Source: Apis mellifera (lineage: Eukaryota; Arthropoda; Insecta; Hymenoptera; Apidae). From it: 64,000 nt of DNA. Position 1 is the first letter of the stretch; each line of letters opens with the position of its first letter. The notes below the pieces were generated by a model. That model did not search any database. It was given only the letters and a program-made list of their open reading frames with translations, and had not been told where the DNA came from. A program made the position numbers and the translations under genes. Location: positions 7,451,501 through 7,515,500 of the forward strand of contig NC_037639.1 in assembly GCF_003254395.2 (NCBI RefSeq). The letters are read 5' to 3'. Below, piece after piece: positions 12,090 to 24,209 of the stretch.

Positions 12090-14343
12090 CACAATCGTAC
12101 CACTCCTCCAGAATCGGTTTTCCAGGGGAATATCGAGGGGATTGTCCGATGCAACTCGACATGTCCTCCCTGTAACCGTCCCTCTTATCAGATCGCGGAT
12201 GTTCGCCGTGTGTCGCGCGTATCTCAGATACCACGCCGAATTTCAATCAAACTTGGCCAAATTTCAGAAGTTTCCTAAGCGATAAGAACGTATCGAAACT
12301 GTCCTTCGATAACGGCAGGGAAGGGGATGTTTCCTAAAGTCGTGATTATGCAGATATCCATTGTACAGTGTATTCGAATGTTTCGTATACAATCTATTTT
12401 TTCTTCTATTCTTTCCTTTAATTTTGAAATCAGAGATACTTGGTATCCTTCATCTTGTTAATTTATTTACAAAAAGAAAAAATCGTAAAAATCGTCCATT
12501 TTCATTTATCTAATTATTACGTATCATTGTGCGTTAAGTTGCAAAAGAATAGAATTATTTATCAGCGAAAATGTCAAGATATCCATCCACTTAAAACGTC
12601 TAGTACAAAATCTCTGAAAGTAGGACCCGGTTTACTTAACGTCACAAGGATGAGCAACCGGTTTGTACCTTTTACGAGGTAAAATCACGCGTTCCGTTTT
12701 CAATAGGGCGGAGAATGTGTGTGTGTGAGAGAAAGAGAAAGGGTCCTTGTCGAGTCCACTTCCTTTTTTCCATCCTCTCCTCGGGCTTAGCTGCAACCAA
12801 TAGCCTTTACCACGCTCGTTTCTTCTTCCGTGCACGCGACGTTATTGGCTTGCGGAAGAGCGCGTCGCGATTCGGTGTCCTTTTGCTTGTCTGGCGCAAG
12901 GATCGGCCAGGATGGACGGTAAATCGCGAAAGGGAGCCGATTGCCCCCTAAGAAAAGCGTTTATAGAGCTAAGCCAACTCGTAAAGGAGGCGTGTCTTGG
13001 CCCGAAGACAAAGCCGCCAGATGTCACTGACGGCCCCACCATTGGCCATCGATGTCTCCTCCGATTATCCCCTTTACTCTTTCGCCTACGTTTTTAAACT
13101 CCTCCCGCCCTCCTCCCTTTTGTTTCACCTTCTTTAATCAACTTTTACTGCCTTTTAACGGATTGCGAGCACTTCATTTTAATGCCCCTTTTTCAGTTTT
13201 CAATTCTATTTCCTCGGCTTTTTACTTGAGGGGGATTAATCTTGGGGAAGATGTGATTCGATCGAGGGATGAATTTGTACTTGATATCGTTAGATCGGAA
13301 TTTAATGAAATATCAACGCGTGGATGGTGAAAATATACATATTTTCACAATTAAGGGATGCAATAAGAGATCCTTGAATTATTTATTCGATCATTGTTAT
13401 TCCAATTTCTTAATCATTGAATTTGTAAGTTATTTACTAAAAAAAAACAAAAGGTATGCGTATATAATAGAATCGTTCGAGGCAATTCAGAGAATCGTAA
13501 AAAAAAAAATTCTTAAGCTACTGCTCGCTCACTAACCTCATCGTTTATTGCATAAGTTCGATTCTAACCAATCCAATCACGATAAAGTGTGTCCCATTCA
13601 ATCGTATCATTTTTTCATCGAATCTTTACCGAGAGAAATCTCTTCCCAATTCTGAAATATCCTGTTCATGCCAACTTACAATTGCTATCGAAATTGCATT
13701 GTTTCGATCGGGATTTTATCGTGCCACGAACCGCCAACGGGACTCGTGCAACGAGCTCGTAGCCGACTTTATTAAAACGAAAATTGCTTTCGTAATATCG
13801 ACGAACACTGGATAAAATTGTGGCATTACGAAACGCGCACTTAATATCCATCCAAATCACAAACTTGGCAAAAAAAAAAAATAAATAAATCTTTTCGTGA
13901 CGATGATGATTAACGAACACGAATGAACATCCACAGAAGAAACCACGTTGACGCTCGTCTCTTATCCTCGTAGAAAAAACTGTCCAAAGAGATACTTTCT
14001 TTCATATATTCTCAAAGAGCTCGAAAGACAAATCTATTTCATTCTTCGACCCTCGATTAACAAAACATGGTAGATGCAAGGAGGAGTCCAAGAGAAGGTG
14101 GAAGGCGTCAGGTAATTTCGTTGCCCAGTCATTCACCCGTCTCGCCGATGGTTTTTTTCCCCTCGAGTTTTTCGAACAAAGTTCCGACATTTCTAGCTCC
14201 GAAGATTCGTACTAAACGAACGAACCGGAAAGGAGATGGCCGTGGAATTGGCTGAAAGCGGGCCGTTCGGGAATGTGAGGGAGAGAAGGGAGAGGGTTGT
14301 TGAATTCTCGGAAAAGAGCCGTGGCCACGTCCTTCCCTCTCCT

Positions 14344-14364
14344 CCCTCTCCCTCCCTTCCCCCC
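14344..14364 (-). other. C-run G-quadruplex/i-motif site
   Basis: Four C runs (3, 3, 3, 6) with loops TCT, T and TT on the + strand. The minus strand fits a canonical G-quadruplex. Confidence 0.7.
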
Positions 14365-14443
14365 TTTTGGGCCGAGACCGGGGCTAAGTTAGACTCTTTT
14401 CCCTTGCCCGGCCAAGTTCGGTATAAGTTCCAGATATAAGCTA

Positions 14444-14461
14444 CCCCCTCCCCTCCCCCCC
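14444..14461 (-). other. C-run G-quadruplex/i-motif site
   Basis: C5, T, C4, T, C7 on the + strand. The C7 run can supply two C3 tracts, so four tracts are available with one-base loops. Confidence 0.65.
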
Positions 14462-15530
14462 GTTCGCCTTATTTTGCTCCATTTCCTGACTCTTAATTAC
14501 TTTGCTAATTCTTAACTAGGAATCTCGGCGTCGTCCCGGAGTTTGAAATAACAACTCGCATCCCTTTGCCTCGCCCTCCCCTCCCCGTCTTATCTACTTA
14601 CCCCCGGACTGTTTAAACCGAGGCAATTCTTTTTTCGCTATACCCTCCCTCTCCTTCGTGGGGGAGGGGGGGGAGGATATACCGTGCCGTTTCCCTTCGC
14701 CGAGCCAACAACCAATTTCGTTCACCGTTAACATAGGATCGTTTATTTGCAAAACGGTTCCGCTGTTCGGAGGATCGGACGGGAGGGGAGGGAGGGAAAT
14801 TATTCGCCATGAAGTCACGTTCAGCGGTGGCGGAACCTACTTCTGCTAAGAACTTTGCTCGTATCGTGTTAAGTGTTTTTTTTTCTTTCTCTTCTTTTTT
14901 TCCGGTGTTGGATCGTATTGGATCGTAATGGGTTTCTCGTGTTTATTTTATTCGTGTTTTCGTTTTTGCGCTTGACGGAATGAATTGGAGAAATGAGTGA
15001 TACGACGATAATTACGTCGATTCTGTCCTTTCGAAAGAAATTTTTGGATTCAACGGTTGGTTATTCTATTTGTTCAGTTCTTTGATAATCAATCTTGATT
15101 GATTTAATAAATCCATATTTCGGTGAATTTTAAACAATTTTCTAACGAGAAATAGTTTTCAGAAATTAATTTTCCATTATTTTGATTTCTTACCAATACA
15201 AGTTTTAATAAAATTTATAACATGTCCGAATACATTGAGAAAAAAAAATTCTGGCTACATATATAGTAGCCCTCTATCGCTTAAAAACTCAATTTGTTCG
15301 TAATAGAAATTCTTTCCCCTTCTGGAAAAGCTGGAATAGACTTTTACAGAAGGAATTTTCAGCCGGTGCAATTGATAACGCAACACAGCCGGAAAGTTTA
15401 GTTGAACGTTCCGAATGGACACCGCCTGCCGAGGGAGTTTCCCCGTGAGCGAGCGCGGGAAGATAAATGTCTGTTGCAACCCGTGTCCACATAAAACGTT
15501 TATGATACAGTACGTGTTCGAAACGAAGCC

Positions 15531-15557
15531 TGTATATGTATATGTATATATATATAT
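15531..15557. repeat. (TG/TA)n alternating tract
   Basis: 27 bases of strict purine-pyrimidine alternation made of TGTA and TATA units. Confidence 0.85.
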
Positions 15558-15805
15558 TCGGGTCGAATCAATGATTGGCCAACTGTATCAAGTATCTCGA
15601 TGGAAGATCGTCGAGTTACTTGGAGATGCAGGGATCCATACGAGGGTGTCATAAATTCCCCTATCGGCAGCCACTCTCTCACCACACCCCCTTTTTCTGG
15701 GGAAGGGAAGGGGTGGGTCCGGTCGGCCGTTGTTAAACTTGCGGCCAATAAATCAGGCGAACTCGTATAAATTTGTTACCCACGTACGTGGATAGCCCAC
15801 CCCTC

Positions 15806-15826
15806 CTCTCTCTCTCTCTCTCTCTC
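15806..15826. repeat. (CT)n microsatellite
   Basis: About ten CT units inside a longer pyrimidine-rich region that continues to about 15920. Confidence 0.9.
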
Positions 15827-16307
15827 ACTCAGCTCTTTCGATCCCTCTTCCGTTTCCCCTTCGTCTTCCTCTTTCTGCTTCTCGTCTCCTTTTTCGCTGT
15901 TTCTTTTTTCGATACGTTTCTTTCTTAAAGAAGGGGAGAGGGGGAAAAAAAAAGAAAGGAAGAAGTAGGAGAAATTTCAATGTTCACTCCGCGTGTTTCT
16001 TTCCTCTTTCATCCCCTCTCCTCGTGGCCCGGCGATCCGCTTTCAGCCGTATCTGCAGGCACGGCCTGCCAGGCCACCCTCTCCACGCGTTTACGACCGT
16101 TTTCCACGTGCATTTTTATCCGTTGCGTAAATAACTACCGTGGCCATAAAACCTGATATACCGCCGATGCGGATTTATATATCGGCGCCGCGATAGATGC
16201 ACCCTCTCACGGATGGTCGGCCGTCTGACTGGCCGACCGCTCCACGGATTTATTGGTCTTCTCTATGAACATCCGCCCAAGAAGAACGGTCTTGCCTTCT
16301 TGCGTGC

Positions 16308-16328
16308 AAAAAAAAAAAAAAAAAAAAA
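16308..16328. repeat. A21 homopolymer
   Basis: 21 consecutive A followed by GG and a T-rich (TTTTATTTCG)-like region. No target-site duplication or retroelement body is apparent upstream. Confidence 0.85.
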
Positions 16329-19226
16329 GGAACTTTATTTTATTTCGTTTTATTTTATTCCCCTTCTTAGATCTTTCGATTAGAATGGAAAAATTACTTC
16401 TTCCTTAGAAATTTTTATTTTATTTAAATATGGTTAGCGAGTTTTACGAATCTTTATCAACTTTCACGATCCTCTTTCGATTGATAATATAATAGATTAT
16501 TTTACTAAATTTGTAACAATTTCTTGTTAACCTACCCAACAAAATATGGCAATCAAATGAAGCAAAGATTTTCCAATGAGTGCGAGTGATAATCGAAAAT
16601 AACGAAATAATCTTCGAACGATTCCGGACGAAATGGGAGGGGAGGTGTCTGGTGTTGGGACGAGGCAAGAGGCCACGATAAATAGATAGAAACAGCGACT
16701 AACAGCGTGTCGCTGAATGCCGAGGATTGTCCAATCAATGCACATTGAGGCATCAGGTAGAGGCAGCGGCGGCTGAAACGGAGCCACCCTCCTCCCCATT
16801 TCCATTTTCATCCACGCCGTTTCCCTGCCCGTTTCTCTCCTCCTCCCCTTCCTTCCTTCCTAGTAGCAACATCGTGGTACCCGCAGGCGGCGTTGCCTAT
16901 CTGCCAGCTGCCGATGCTACTCCGGTGATTTAGGCGCCTCGCTAATTACCCCGAATGGCCGCCCCGGATTCACTTAGCTTCGTTCTTGATACCCCTCCCA
17001 CCAACGAGCGAATCCAATTGCTCGAATCTTCTTCTTTTCGTTCTCGGAAATTATCGTGAAAATTTTGTAACAGCATTCGGTCTCGAGATTGTGAAAATCA
17101 TTATTCGATACGTTATAACGATATAATTCCTGGATTCGATAAATTTGACGGAGGATATTTCGAAATTTTACGCGAAAAACTTGACCAGAAAGCCATAATG
17201 TAAGAGGGGGACAAAACCGATCGTCGTTCTAATCAACGGATTGCGCCCCCGAGAAGTCGGAATTCTGATAAATGAAGAGAGAATGAAAAAGGCGGAGGGG
17301 AGAAAGAAGGAGAGGAGGGAAGGGTCGTGCGCGTTTTCTTCGACGTGCGTACTTCTTAATTAAATTTCTGCTGACCGAGATTGCGTCTCTCCGCGCGAAG
17401 AAAGAGACGGCCGGTGTCGTATCAACGGCACGATTGCCACGTCTGTGTCGGTTAAACTGCTTTTGTCGGACGTCAGCTGAATGCTCGTGAGAATCATTAA
17501 TGCTCCCGCTATAAAGCGGATCGGGAAACTTTTACGGCTATCGTAAATGTTGCGAAATTTTAATATAAGTCCGCTCCTCTTAAATTCTGTCCGCTCCGTT
17601 GGAGTATCATTTTTCTTTTCTTCTTTTTTTTTTCTTTTTTCTTCTTTACGAAATATTTAAAATCTCTGATTCGGATAAAAAAAGAAAAACTATTTCTTCA
17701 AGCATCAAGAATCTTCATTTTGAAATTCATTTTCAAAAGAAGAATTATCCTCGATAAATCTTTTGTATAAAAAATTGGATCTAGTTTATGTATAAAGTTT
17801 CCCACGTAAACTTGGAATTTTTAACATGTGATATATTTATATTAAAATTGGCTGAAACATCCGCTTTCTTAATTTTACCCAAATCATTCTCCACGTTCAA
17901 AAAAATAGAATCGATAAGATTTCGAAAAAAGAAAAGTCTCGCTTGAACGTGGTCAACAATTTCATTGTATAATCTCGTTATCCCTTAATTCCACCTCTTT
18001 CGATCGAAAATCCACGTTATTTAGTGATCATCACGATCGACAACGTACGACCAATAAAGATAGGGGGAACGACGTCGATGTGAACGTCTTGCATGGTCGT
18101 TTCCCGATGGAAAATCCCTTTAAAAAGAAAGGCACACAAGAAGGAACGGAGTTAAGACATTACACGGGCCGATACGTGAACCGTGAGTAACACCGTTGTA
18201 GTTTAGATATTCCAGTTCCATATTGCCCGCCAGCCAACCAGATTACGCGAGGTGTTATAAGGTTGATTCAGCTGAAGCCGCAGGTCTTCGAGGGGAATCG
18301 TTTATGGCGGTCCTAAGATGTCAGGCTAAAACGGAACGATAACATCGTTCTCTCCGTCCTGGCCCTCCATCGTGCCATCGTCGTTTCCGTGTTTGTGGCC
18401 GCATCCATGGTGTTACTCAGGGCTCGACTCTTCTTGCTAAACTAGCTCCGATACGACGTGCGAGTAGAGACGTCACTTTACGAGCTTCATGAACCGGACA
18501 AATTGAATGAAACATTTCAAGGATATATCCTACCCGTGTATCTGTTCATTAACGTTACCTACGTGATCAAATTTGCTCGCTGTAATTGTAGGGCAAATAT
18601 TGCAAGTTAAATGGTTATAAGCAAGGGCGATAATTTTAATCCGTGTACCTTTCCCTCGAATATCTTAATCTCATGGTACTCTTTTTTTTTTTACGTCGAC
18701 GAATTTAAGTCAATTAAAAATCATGATTTTCACTCGATTAGATCTTTTTCTGAAAGGATGATGAGTTCGAGACGAGTTTAACCATCATCGCGAACGAGCA
18801 AGGATTCTCTCCCCCTCTCAAGAAAATTATCCCGTATGATATAAAAATGATCGTAAAAAAAGGAAGGGAGAAAGGGGAGCTCGCAACGTACCTATTTCAT
18901 TTATCATTCAACCGTTTCGTTGGCATTCTCTTGCTCCTCTCGGTATTTCCTTCGGTACACACAATAAATTTTTACCGTCTCATTGGTCGTTTGTATTTCT
19001 GCCTGTAACTCTCCGCTTGATAACTTTGCAGCGATGGCGATTTCATTTCACGGGAGTTTAATTCCTGCCATAAACTGATTCCATTTTACATCCGCGTAAA
19101 TACGCGAGAGCTCGCTCGCTTCCACCCTCCTTTATTATCATTATTTTTTTCCTTTCCCTTTTTTCTGCTTTCTCTTTCCTCCGTCGTTCGAAATATCCCT
19201 TTCGCTCTCTCTCTCTCTTTTTTTTT
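16329..19226. other. Intronic stretch, no gene recognised
   Basis: AT-rich at 16340-16560 and 17560-18000. The part at 18170-18490 is non-repetitive, balanced in composition and lacks microsatellites, which makes it a candidate conserved non-coding element. A (CT)n-T11 tract (about 19206-19228) closes the block and abuts the nested minus-strand frame. Confidence 0.6.
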
Positions 19227-19698
19227 TTATTCCTTCTTCGAAGCTTTTCGCTCCACGAACAATTCCCTCGAATTTACCCGAGAAATTAACGGGTCAAGAA
19301 GCGTCTCGGAGGGGCGATAAATCGCGGCAGGATCGTCTTCTTCGTCGACGAAACAAGCGATATAAAAGTTCGATTCGTAAATTCGAAATTTATTCCATTC
19401 CTGTACTTGCCACGGCATGATTCTTCCGGCGAGGATGTTTAAACATTCACGAATCCGGCGCTCGATAAAATGAAAATTGTCTGAATGCTGAATCGGCTGA
19501 ACTGTAATCGTTCCGGGACGTTCGATCCCCAATTTTTCGCCTGACTCGATAATTTCGTTGTATTTGCTGTGCGGGCGCAACAATCGCGTTATTCCCCGAT
19601 TGTTCTACTAATTGGAAATACGTGCAATTTTCGTGCGTTAAAACATAGGGCGGATTCGGGTGATTCTCCACTATAGTTTGGGAATAGACAATAGGCAT
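19227..19698 (-). pseudogene. Nested antisense protein-like gene with one frameshift, family unrecognised
   Basis: Read on the minus strand, an ATG at 19698 follows an in-frame TAA at 19734-19732 and opens a frame with balanced, protein-like codons (PNPPYVLTHENCTYFQLVEQ). After about 35 codons good coding character moves to another frame, which runs to a TAA at 19229-19227 and includes NFHFIERRIRECLNILAG and EWNKFRIYESNFYIACF. The second frame is closed by a TAG at 19607-19605, so the shift lies just after that; an extra base in the GGGG run at 19597-19594 is the likeliest cause. Total length would be about 156 residues with no intron. No signal peptide or membrane segment is seen. The stop sits at the edge of an A11 run, followed by (GA)n, which may be a retroposed poly(A) remnant. 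I do not recognise the family. Options: decayed retrocopy, foreign or viral insertion, or a live gene with a sequence error. Confidence 0.6.
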
Positions 19699-20889
19699 GG
19701 TCGGAACAATTAATCGTAAATTGTCCAGGATTTAACATCTAACACGGCACAATATAATTAATTCAGTGGAGATCGTTAGATAATTGTTCAAATTCCTCTT
19801 TCTTCGAAGATCAAAATCGTACGTAAATACAGATACATTTTCTGGGGTTTCCATTGCCGAACATCCAAATTTTATATTACAATTTCGTTCTTGATTCGTT
19901 CGTTTCACTGTGAATGCATTTCATCTTCCTCTTTTCATCTTTATCTCCGCTCAAATTTCCCGAATTTCCGCCTTTTAAAATTTTTAAACGACTCATCCCT
20001 CCCCCGCAATCTCCAATCCTATTACCGAAAAAAATTCCCGCGAAATCTGAAACAACGCGGGCCAAACTCAACCCCCCCCATTACGAAATCCACTCGTTAC
20101 ACGGAACGCAAACACGCAGAGCCGCAGGATCCCTAGGAATAATCCAACCCGATTTATTCGACGTGGAGAAAAGTAGGAGAGGGAGAGAGAGACGAGAGAG
20201 GGTAGGAAAAGGAAAAGGTAGGAAGTACAGGTGTGAGCCTCTCTGTTCCGCTCGCAATCGCCGTGGGCTGATTTACTTTGCCACACGGCGTGACTCGTAG
20301 GGGCGAGGCGCCGCTGCTTCTGTTAATAATTCGCGGCGGTTGTTACCCCGCGGGCTTTTCATCCCCCTTCCGCCCTCGCGCCACCCATCTCGCGACGACG
20401 CCGGGAGCAGCATAGCCGCCAGTAACGCAAACATACCGCCGTCTAATTCGGTTAGTCGGCCCGCAAAAATTATATCCAATTACGTTCCTGCATGGCGTAC
20501 GAGTTATCCACCCAACACTACCTTCCAAGAACTTTCGCCTCGTATTTGCCACAGACGTGATATTTTTCCACGTGCTATTCTTCGGCTGGAACTGCTTTCG
20601 ATGATTTTTCATCGACCGTTGTCTCTTTTTTCTTTCTTTTTTCTTTTTTTTTTTTTTCGGTCGAACGTTGGCTTCTTGTGTTTTTTCTTCTTGTGGTTGG
20701 CGAACAGAGAACTTCGCCGATTCTCGATGGAGGATTCTCGAACGAATCCAAGTTCGATTAGGTTGATCGACGTGGAAAGTCGTCGGTGTTGGTATCAACA
20801 GGTTTTACGTGGAATTTAGAGTTTCGAATAATTATTATTACTTTTTTCTTTTTTCCTGTAATTTTTCACTTTTAACTTTTTAAGTGCTT

Positions 20890-20910
20890 CGTGAATTCCT
20901 CGAATTCACG
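20890..20910. repeat. Perfect inverted repeat, 9-bp arms
   Basis: CGTGAATTC, a three-base loop (CTC), then GAATTCACG. A related CACGAATTCG occurs at 20921-20930. Confidence 0.85.
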
Positions 20911-21651
20911 TCAAATAGTTCACGAATTCGACGATCCATTCTCTGCATACTCGTACAGTTTTTCTGTCCGATTAATTTCCATCTAATTTTATATCGCAAC
21001 GAACATTTCAACCCTTAATCAACCATTAACAGGATAATCGTATCCTGCTTATTTTAATCATCAATTCGATCCTTTCCATTTGATCTTTTTCAATACTTTT
21101 CTAAGATAAATTCCTACTTAAAGGATAAAAGACACGTAGAATTTCAAATATTGCGAAAATTAAAAATATTACATAAACAAGATCTCATCTCTTATCGACG
21201 AAACCAACAATATTTATTCCATTTTCAACTTGTTTCAACAATTCCTCTGAAGAATCACCATTTCCCCGTGAAACTATCAATTTCTCTCGATTCTCTCCCC
21301 TTCTCCCTTTCATTTTAAATCTTGGGAATCGCGAAACGAGTCCCAAGCATTTTCTTAAAATCGCGAAGCCACCGGCTCCCCCTGTCTGTCTCTCTCTTTC
21401 CCCGGCAACGAGTAGTAAATACACTTTCACCCCCTCGCCCCTCACCGGCGGCTTGGTTGTATGCGGTGCGTGGCGGGGCGGGGTGGGACGGATGGGTGAA
21501 GAAGAGGTTTCACTCGCACTTTCCGGCATGTCCTCGGGAGACTACGTGTTCCAGGACTCAATAAACCTCTCCACTTCCTCGCTTTTCAAAGGCAGAGGAG
21601 ATTTTCCTCCCGCAGGTGTCTCGCCGAGTGGTTGGTAAAGATTCGAATCCG

Positions 21652-21707
21652 CTTTCTTCTTCTTCTTCTTCCTTCTCTTCTTCTTCCTCCTTCCTCTCTT
21701 TCTCTCC
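21652..21707. repeat. 56-nt homopyrimidine tract
   Basis: Uninterrupted C/T dominated by TTC and CTC units. The surrounding sequence remains pyrimidine-rich to about 21800. Confidence 0.9.
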
Positions 21708-24179
21708 GCCCTGTATTCTCTTCATTTCCCTCCGTTCCTTTTTCCACCTCGTCTGTTCCAACCTCTCCCCCTCCCTCCTCGCCCTCACGTCACCACCGTC
21801 TTTCCAGCAACGGTTGCAACGGTTTTCTGTTTCCCGTGTATTCTCCACGTCGGCCCGCTTTTCACCGCGTGGCGTCGAGTAAACATCCAAAGATTCGCGA
21901 CGCCGTTGCATCCATTGGAAATTGGCAGATTTAGATAGGGAGGAAGACATAGAGGAAAAATCCACCAATTTTCGACGACCCATCACCGAGAATAGCTCTT
22001 ACCAGGCTATTTGCGCCTGAACACCGGATGATCCCGCGTGACAAAAACCGTTTTCCTCCTTTTTTTTTTTCATGTTAATACTATCTTATTTATCGAAAGA
22101 AGAATATTGCTATCTTGTGGGATAAAATATTCTTGCAAAATATAATAATATTAAAATAAATAAATTAATAAAGTAATATTAAGGATCGATAAACGTACAC
22201 GATTCTTAAAAATCATTCTTCCAATTCTCTTTCTCTCTCTCCATCTCTCGTCTAAAAGGAGAGAAACGATGTGACAGACCGTTTAGCCTTCATTTTCAAG
22301 CCCATTGTAGCCCGTTATGCCACTTTAAGCGACGCATAAGTGCCCCTGTGCCACGGTTAAGGAATCTCGCGGGTACAACAGACGTCTCTCTCTCTCCTTC
22401 TTCCATCGCACAATCGCGACAGGACCCTTTCTTTGGCCCTTTTCTTCTTAATTCACTATGAAAAAAAATATAGCATAGTTGGAACATTATCGCACCCCTT
22501 CTTTTACGATGACCAAGCGGAAATCGAAAGCCGTATCCTCACGACTGACACGTACAGCTTCGTGCGTGTCATAAACCCGGTGTGCCATCCCGTGGTTCGA
22601 GGGAAAAGGGTGGTCCAACCGCCCTTTTCATACGTATCTGACGTATCTTCACAGGAGGGAGGGGGTGGACGCCGATTTACACCGGTCACCGTGGAACATT
22701 TTTTTTCATAGGGGGTGTCTTCTTCGCCTCGATCCACCCTGTTACTCCACTCTTTTCACCAAGTTTTTTCCAAGAAGAAATATGAAAAATTCGCGGTCTC
22801 TCTGATGGATGACGACACGGAGGATCAAAGGGGCGGCAATAGAGGCTCGTGTTTTCCGAACGTCGAACCCTCCTCGTTTTCGATGTTGAAGAATGTTTGG
22901 AATATCGGGAGGGTCCTGCGAGTTTGTCCTGCTTCGTCGACTTTACGGGTGGTTGGGAGGAGGAGTTGGGATCGAGAGGTGGTATTGATGTCTGTTTGAT
23001 CATTTTCGCTCGTTTTATTCGTTCGTGGGGACAACTAGATGGACACATGTAGATGTGTACTTGTACTTCTTGCTGGCAGTTTGGAAATTTATTATTTATA
23101 CGAGGAGGATTGATACGTGAAAAGGAATTATAGGATAAAATTTGGAACGAGAAAGAATTTGTCGATGATTGGAAAATAATTTATAGAAGAATATAATGGA
23201 ACGAAATGTGATTGAACTTGTTTTTATAAGATAATAATTTGGTTGCCTGGTTTTTGAACCTATTTACGAGATAAAAATTACATTAACCAGACATATAAAA
23301 TATTCAACGAGTATCTTTGGCTTTTTTTTCTACATCATTACTCTCAATTTTGAAAAATCTGCATTTATACCGCGCACCGCGTCGCTTACTTACTAATAAC
23401 TTTTCCACCATTTCACATTGGTGGCTCCGTGTTTGGAAATTTCCCCGTTATTATTATTATTCCGCACGGTGGAACGTTACGAGGCAGGGCAAACACGTCG
23501 TATTTCGCTCGCGCCCCAACCACCCGCGGCACTACGTTCTTATTTGTCAAAATTATAACGCAGCTTCCATCATTTACGAGGGCAAAGACACATCGGGATG
23601 GAAGACGCATCGCCTCGGTTTGTATATTCGCCGAAACGGCCTCTCCACCCTCGCATAAACTTATATTAAACGATAAAATGCAAATGGAACGCCTCCATAC
23701 TCGCCGAGTTTAAGAGTCGCGTCTCCTCGTCCCGATTTCTCACGCGTCATCCGCCTTCAAATTCCGATTTTCAGGGAATCGAAAGAGAACTGAAGAACGA
23801 AGAACTATCCAACTGTTTCGCGGTGAAGTAATTAAAAAATAACCGCAGCAACTCGACGATTTTTACCTTTCGGTTCTCGATTACGCGGCTGTAGAAGAAA
23901 CGGCGCAATTTAATTGGGTACCAATTGGGCGAAACGAGGGGAGGGAAAATGAGAGAACAACGGACGAAGAAAGAGTGTAAGGATCTTAATTAAAAAATGA
24001 CTCAAAGCTTACTACTTTCAAGGTTTGGGGGTAAGTTTATCGCGTTTGTTCAACGAGCCGAGGGATTCGTTCGAGGAGAACCACTGTTCCACACGTGCGC
24101 CTCCTCCCCCACACGCTCTCCTATTCATACGTAGGTGCAGGTGCTTGTTGCCACGCGAGGCTGATTAACAACATACCGT

Positions 24180-24209
24180 TACTACTACTACTACTACTAC
24201 TACTATTAC
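24180..24209. repeat. (TAC)n microsatellite
   Basis: Eight perfect TAC units followed by TAT-TAC. Confidence 0.9.

Larger units (their letters stand above)
9530..16307. other. Intronic stretch, no gene recognised
   Basis: Mixed composition: C-run i-motif/G4 sites at 10503-10520, 14344-14364 and 14444-14461; CpG-rich around 11100-11300; (TA)n at 12072-12089; AT-rich at 12400-12620 and 13230-13560. A fairly unique patch at 12880-13060 has open frames on both strands without a recognisable domain. 15531-15557 is a TG/TA alternating run and 15806-15826 a (CT)n run. Confidence 0.6.
19699..24179. other. Intronic stretch, no gene recognised
   Basis: Contains a purine-rich stretch (20172-20222), a strong hairpin (20890-20910), a 56-nt pyrimidine tract (21652-21707), AT-rich DNA at 22070-22210 and 23060-23330, and GC/CpG-rich DNA at 22540-22700 and 23380-23560. 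Open frames of 80-160 codons here overlap on both strands and are low-complexity or domain-free. Confidence 0.6.

Noticed and set aside
12880..13097. Apparent coding patch with open frames on both strands
   Set aside because: Short, no domain, no convincing splice sites at its edges; left as a unique intronic patch.
16308..16328. A21 run as the tail of a retroelement
   Set aside because: No coding or structured element body upstream and no target-site duplication visible; treated as a homopolymer.
21620..21652. tRNA-like fragment (CGCCGAGTGGTT ... GATTCGAATCC)
   Set aside because: It resembles the D-arm and T-arm of a tRNA-Ser/Leu, but the two pieces are only a few bases apart with no anticodon arm or acceptor stem. 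At best a relic, more likely chance.
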